Positions 61,956-64,000 of a stretch of 64,000 nt of DNA are shown in pieces. The DNA comes from Thermoactinomyces mirandus (GTDB taxonomy: Bacteria > Bacillota > Bacilli > Thermoactinomycetales > Thermoactinomycetaceae), in contig NZ_JACEOL010000009.1 in NCBI RefSeq assembly GCF_013868055.1, positions 124,001 to 188,000 of the forward strand. Reading direction: 5' to 3'. The translations under genes were made by a program, and so were the position numbers. Every line of letters begins with the position of its first letter. Position 1 is the first letter of the stretch. The notes beneath the pieces are model-generated. The model saw only the letters and a program-made list of their open reading frames with translations, was not told the DNA's origin and made no database searches.

Positions 61956-62237
61956 CTATTTTTTACGTGGAGGCTGTTTTTTCCCCTGCAAAATATCCAG
62001 CCCCTTACGCGGATTTTTCTGAATCTGGTTGGCAAATTTCTTCAGCTCCCCAAACTCTACATCCGCCTGCGTCACTTTCATCAAATATTCCAGAACCGCA
62101 TCCATTCCTCCCTGATCATGCGCCTTTTTGGCTCCCTGCATAATTCTCTCCATCTTTTTCTCTGACAAAACCGGCTGCCCCATAACGGAATTGATCATCT
62201 GTGTCAGATCTTTGAGAGATGGGCCTTTCCTGGACAT
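61956..62237 (-). CDS. Small basic helical protein, unknown
   Basis: A 93-residue protein, mainly helical and basic (MSRKGPSLKDLTQMINSVMG, then MERIMQGAKKAHDQGG and LDILQGKKQPPRKK). The strong AAGGAGGAGG site and its own terminator support a real gene. No family is recognised. Soluble; no signal or membrane segment. Confidence 0.65.
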   Translation of the reverse strand: MSRKGPSLKDLTQMINSVMGQPVLSEKKMERIMQGAKKAHDQGGMDAVLEYLMKVTQADVEFGELKKFANQIQKNPRKGLDILQGKKQPPRKK

Positions 62238-62422
62238 TGAACCTCCTCCTTACAGGCAACTCCATATACTATATGACCCCCTGATCCCGGTTGATCATGA
62301 AAAATACCTATAAAACAGCCCAACTTCGATAAATTGGTTGTTTCACCTGACACCTTTTTCAGGCATTCTGTATAAATTTCTTATAAAAACGGATATCCAT
62401 GGATCCCGAAAGGATGACGATC

Positions 62423-62512
62423 ATGACACACCTCTCGCCACTGCAAAGCCTGCTTCTGTTTCTGCTCATCATTCCTACTGTTTTCGTCTTTGTCATGAGC
62501 TTGAATTGGTAG
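62423..62512 (+). CDS. Tiny membrane protein, divergent YjcZ-like
   Basis: An ATG at 62423 after AAAGGA opens a 29-residue peptide MTHLSPLQSLLLFLLIIPTV continuing FVFVMSLNW. It shares the QxLLxFLLII-x-TVFVFV membrane helix with the three YjcZ-type genes that follow, and so looks like a diverged first member of the array. Role likely in sporulation. Confidence 0.6.
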   Translation: MTHLSPLQSLLLFLLIIPTVFVFVMSLNW

Positions 62513-62586
62513 TCATTTCCCTAATTTTCACGACAAAGATATCCGCCTTTACGAATAACAATCCCAAGGCATAAATTAAAACAGCT

Positions 62587-62638
62587 ACTGGTGAAAGACC
62601 GGGTTCTATTAAAATTCCATCTTTTCTCTTTCACCGGT
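62587..62638. repeat. 12-bp inverted repeat between tiny sporulation genes
   Basis: ACTGGTGAAAGA (62587-62598) and TCTTTCACCGGT (62627-62638) pair (one G-U) around a 28-base loop. No T-run follows; it lies between the first and second YjcZ-like genes. Confidence 0.5.
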
Positions 62639-62667
62639 AAATAATATTTGAAGGAGGATCTTTAATC

Positions 62668-62775
62668 ATGAGTGGGTATTATGGCTTCGGCTGGAGACAA
62701 CTCCTCATTTTCCTTCTGGTGATCGCGACCATTTTCGTCTTTGTTGGATCCGGTTTTGGAAAAGGAGGATATTAA
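62668..62775 (+). CDS. YjcZ-family sporulation protein (copy 1)
   Basis: A 35-residue membrane peptide: MSGYYGFGWRQLLIFLLVIA, then TIFVFVGSGFGKGGY. It matches the YjcZ/tiny_TM_bacill family found in sporulating bacilli, probably as a spore membrane or coat-associated component. AAGGAGG precedes the ATG by 8 bases. Confidence 0.85.
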   Translation: MSGYYGFGWRQLLIFLLVIATIFVFVGSGFGKGGY

Positions 62776-62817
62776 TTCACAAATCATAAACGAATGGCTG
62801 TGAAAGGAGGTGTTCTC

Positions 62818-62922
62818 ATGAGCGGATACTACGGGTTTGGCTGGAGACAGCTTCTCATCTTCCTCCTGGTTATTGCCACCATCTTCGTCTTTGTCGGTAC
62901 TGGTTTCGGAAAAGGATATTAA
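62818..62922 (+). CDS. YjcZ-family sporulation protein (copy 2)
   Basis: A 34-residue copy, identical to copy 1 up to VFVG and ending TGFGKGY. AAAGGAGG precedes the ATG. Its DNA is closer to copy 3 than to copy 1 (the start ATGAGCGGATACTACGGG is shared). Confidence 0.85.
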   Translation: MSGYYGFGWRQLLIFLLVIATIFVFVGTGFGKGY

Positions 62923-62970
62923 TACACCCGGTGCGCCACATCGTTAAATTTGTGAAGGGAGGGGACTTCC

Positions 62971-63081
62971 ATGAGCGGATACTACGGGTTTGGCTGGAGA
63001 CAGCTCCTCATTTTCCTCCTCGTCATTGCCACCATCTTCGTCTTTGTCGGCGGTTGTTTTGGTGGCGGCAAATATTACTGA
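62971..63081 (+). CDS. YjcZ-family sporulation protein (copy 3)
   Basis: A 36-residue copy ending VGGCFGGGKYY, with a single Cys in the tail not present in the other copies. GGGAGGGG precedes the ATG. It is the last intact member of the array. Confidence 0.85.
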   Translation: MSGYYGFGWRQLLIFLLVIATIFVFVGGCFGGGKYY

Positions 63082-63110
63082 TTAAAGACTTGCGCAATGG
63101 AGATGTCTTC

Positions 63111-63175
63111 ATGAGCAACCACCGGAGGCAGCTCCGCATTTTCCATCTTTTGACCTGCACCATCCTACCCTCCGG
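63111..63175 (+). pseudogene. Decayed fourth YjcZ-like copy
   Basis: ATGAGC at 63111 is followed by a stretch alignable to the array genes (GGAGGCAGCTCCGCATTTTC versus GGAGACAGCTCCTCATTTTC in copy 3) but the codons are shifted and the membrane segment is lost. It lies between copy 3 and the array terminator. Confidence 0.65.
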
Positions 63176-63192
63176 AATGAATTCAGGCAAAC

Positions 63193-63226
63193 GGAAAGCG
63201 CCTCAATCCAGAGGCGCTTCCTTTTT
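63193..63226 (+). terminator. Terminator of the YjcZ-like array
   Basis: GGAAAGCGCCTC (63193-63204) pairs with GAGGCGCTTCC (63211-63221), then five T. Confidence 0.85.
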
Positions 63227-63249
63227 CCGACTTGTTTGGCAATTCTCTG

Positions 63250-63489
63250 CTACTCGCCATGATTCCGCTGATTGCGGACCGATTGTATATATAGCTTATT
63301 CTGCTCCCTACCCAATAATTGAATCAATAAATGATACTCTTCCAATAACATTAACTCAAAAAATTTCAAGTCCATTTTCATTTTATGATTTTCCCGAAGC
63401 AAATCTTTTACCTGTGCCTCGATTTGTTCCAACCGTTTTTCCAACCGGGACAATTGTGAAGCAGATGGTTTTACCTGGCGGTTGGACAA
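63250..63489 (-). CDS. Small coiled-coil protein, unknown
   Basis: A protein of about 79 residues with a heptad-patterned helix (SRLEKRLEQIEAQVKDLLRE, then NHKMKMDLKFFELMLLEEY). No other domain. The TTG at 63489 is well spaced from GAGGTG; a GTG three codons upstream is possible. It follows the RsfA-like gene by about 40 bases and may share its transcript. Confidence 0.5.
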   Translation of the reverse strand: MSNRQVKPSASQLSRLEKRLEQIEAQVKDLLRENHKMKMDLKFFELMLLEEYHLLIQLLGREQNKLYIQSVRNQRNHGE

Positions 63490-63529
63490 ATTTTGCACCT
63501 CTTTTCGTTAAAATCTGAGCCATATTATT

Positions 63530-64000
63530 TTATGATGATGGTTCTTTTTTGTGTTCCGCCTCCGTCCGGATTGAAACGTGTTTTTCCGTTTGCAGGGCAG
63601 AAGAGAAGGTTGAATCCCCCATGTCCGATAACAGATTGAGCAGATGCTGGTACCTGTTTTTCACTTCCTGCTGATACCATTGATAAGAATTGCGGTCATC
63701 ATGCAACTGGCGATTTTCTTCTTTTAATGTTTCATAATATTCAAACTGCTTTTTTCGCTTCTTTTTCAATTGTTCGACATTTTCTTTCAACTGCTTTTCC
63801 TCCTGTTCCAGCTGCTTTATATATGGAATGATCGCAGAAATTGATGACAGCTGCTCTCTCCTGTTTTTTCTCAACTGGTTGGAAACGCGTTTCTTCTTTG
63901 CCTCAAAATATGAGGCGGGGTCTTGCTGCCTGAGTACAGCGTTCCAGCGAAAGCCACAGGAACCCGGTGTGCGGTCCAGTGTTTGGCCGACTTTCTTGAA
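63530..64000 (-). CDS. RsfA-family prespore regulator, partial (N-terminus beyond window)
   Basis: The minus-strand frame is open to the window edge and reads KKVGQTLDRTPGSCGFRWNA, VLRQQDPASYFEAKKKRV, then a coiled coil (KQLEQEEKQLKENVEQLKKK). The first part is the end of a Myb/SANT-like DNA-binding domain (GRT-x-x-CGFRWN), and the coiled coil is typical of RsfA, the prespore-specific regulator of sigma-F genes. A TTG at 63874 inside the gene is not the start. The N-terminus lies outside the window. Confidence 0.82.
   Translation of the reverse strand, partial: FKKVGQTLDRTPGSCGFRWNAVLRQQDPASYFEAKKKRVSNQLRKNRREQLSSISAIIPYIKQLEQEEKQLKENVEQLKKKRKKQFEYYETLKEENRQLHDDRNSYQWYQQEVKNRYQHLLNLLSDMGDSTFSSALQTEKHVSIRTEAEHKKEPSS

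Noticed and set aside
62423-63175. A CRISPR-like array of repeats
   Set aside because: The repeated units are coding (about 105-bp genes with their own ribosome binding sites), not short repeats with unique spacers.
63530-63874. A separate 114-residue coiled-coil gene starting at the TTG at 63874
   Set aside because: The frame stays open to the window edge and the upstream part encodes the end of a Myb/SANT-like domain, so this is the C-terminal part of an RsfA-like gene.

Overview
The window comes from the chromosome of an endospore-forming member of the Bacillales. The evidence is a set of sporulation genes (spoVAC, spoVAD, an RsfA-like regulator, YjcZ-type tiny membrane proteins), GGAGG-type ribosome binding sites, a tyrosyl-tRNA synthetase T-box, an autoregulatory rpsD leader, and the order rpsD / tyrS / acsA / ccpA / aroA / ytxJ-ytxH-ytxG known from Bacillus subtilis. 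A genus cannot be named from this stretch. Most genes are on the minus strand.

Left part (1-30.8 kb), mostly housekeeping and sporulation: a partial MFS transporter; ylbG and ylbF; a two-gene operon of an XPB-type helicase and a helicase-associated protein; a PrcB-type lipoprotein; mgtE; a subtilisin-like protease; an SPFH protein with a ribbon-helix-helix partner; spoVAC-spoVAD followed by a GDSL hydrolase; several peptidases (M20, M29, a broken M42); glutaminase and YlaN; EIIA-Glc; free-methionine-sulfoxide reductase; a polar amino-acid ABC transporter; Nudix and thioesterase genes; trmB; and rpsD.

Middle part (30.9-41.2 kb), an accessory block between rpsD and tyrS. It holds an eight-gene operon: a BglG/LicR-type PTS regulator, ascorbate-type PTS EIIA, EIIB and EIIC, a phosphotriesterase-like lactonase, a creatininase-family hydrolase, a KDGP-type aldolase and an SIS-domain protein. 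Together they look like a route for uptake, phosphorylation, ring opening and aldol cleavage of an unidentified sugar derivative. Behind the operon lies a graveyard: a broken IS4-type transposase, a fragment with one membrane segment, and a multiply frameshifted FtsX-type permease.

Right part (41.5-64 kb): a Nudix gene; tyrS with its T-box; two tandem class A penicillin-binding proteins; acsA with a cre site; a DUF1540 protein; a DMT exporter; mtnN; ccpA; an internally duplicated unknown protein; aroA (chorismate mutase-DAHP synthase); an ECF sigma factor with its anti-sigma factor; ytxJ, ytxH and ytxG; a NagZ-type lipoprotein; an isocitrate/isopropylmalate dehydrogenase-family enzyme; an array of YjcZ-like genes with one decayed copy; and the partial RsfA-like gene at the right edge. 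CcpA probably connects acsA, and possibly the PTS operon, to carbon catabolite control. No tRNA, rRNA or CRISPR array was seen.
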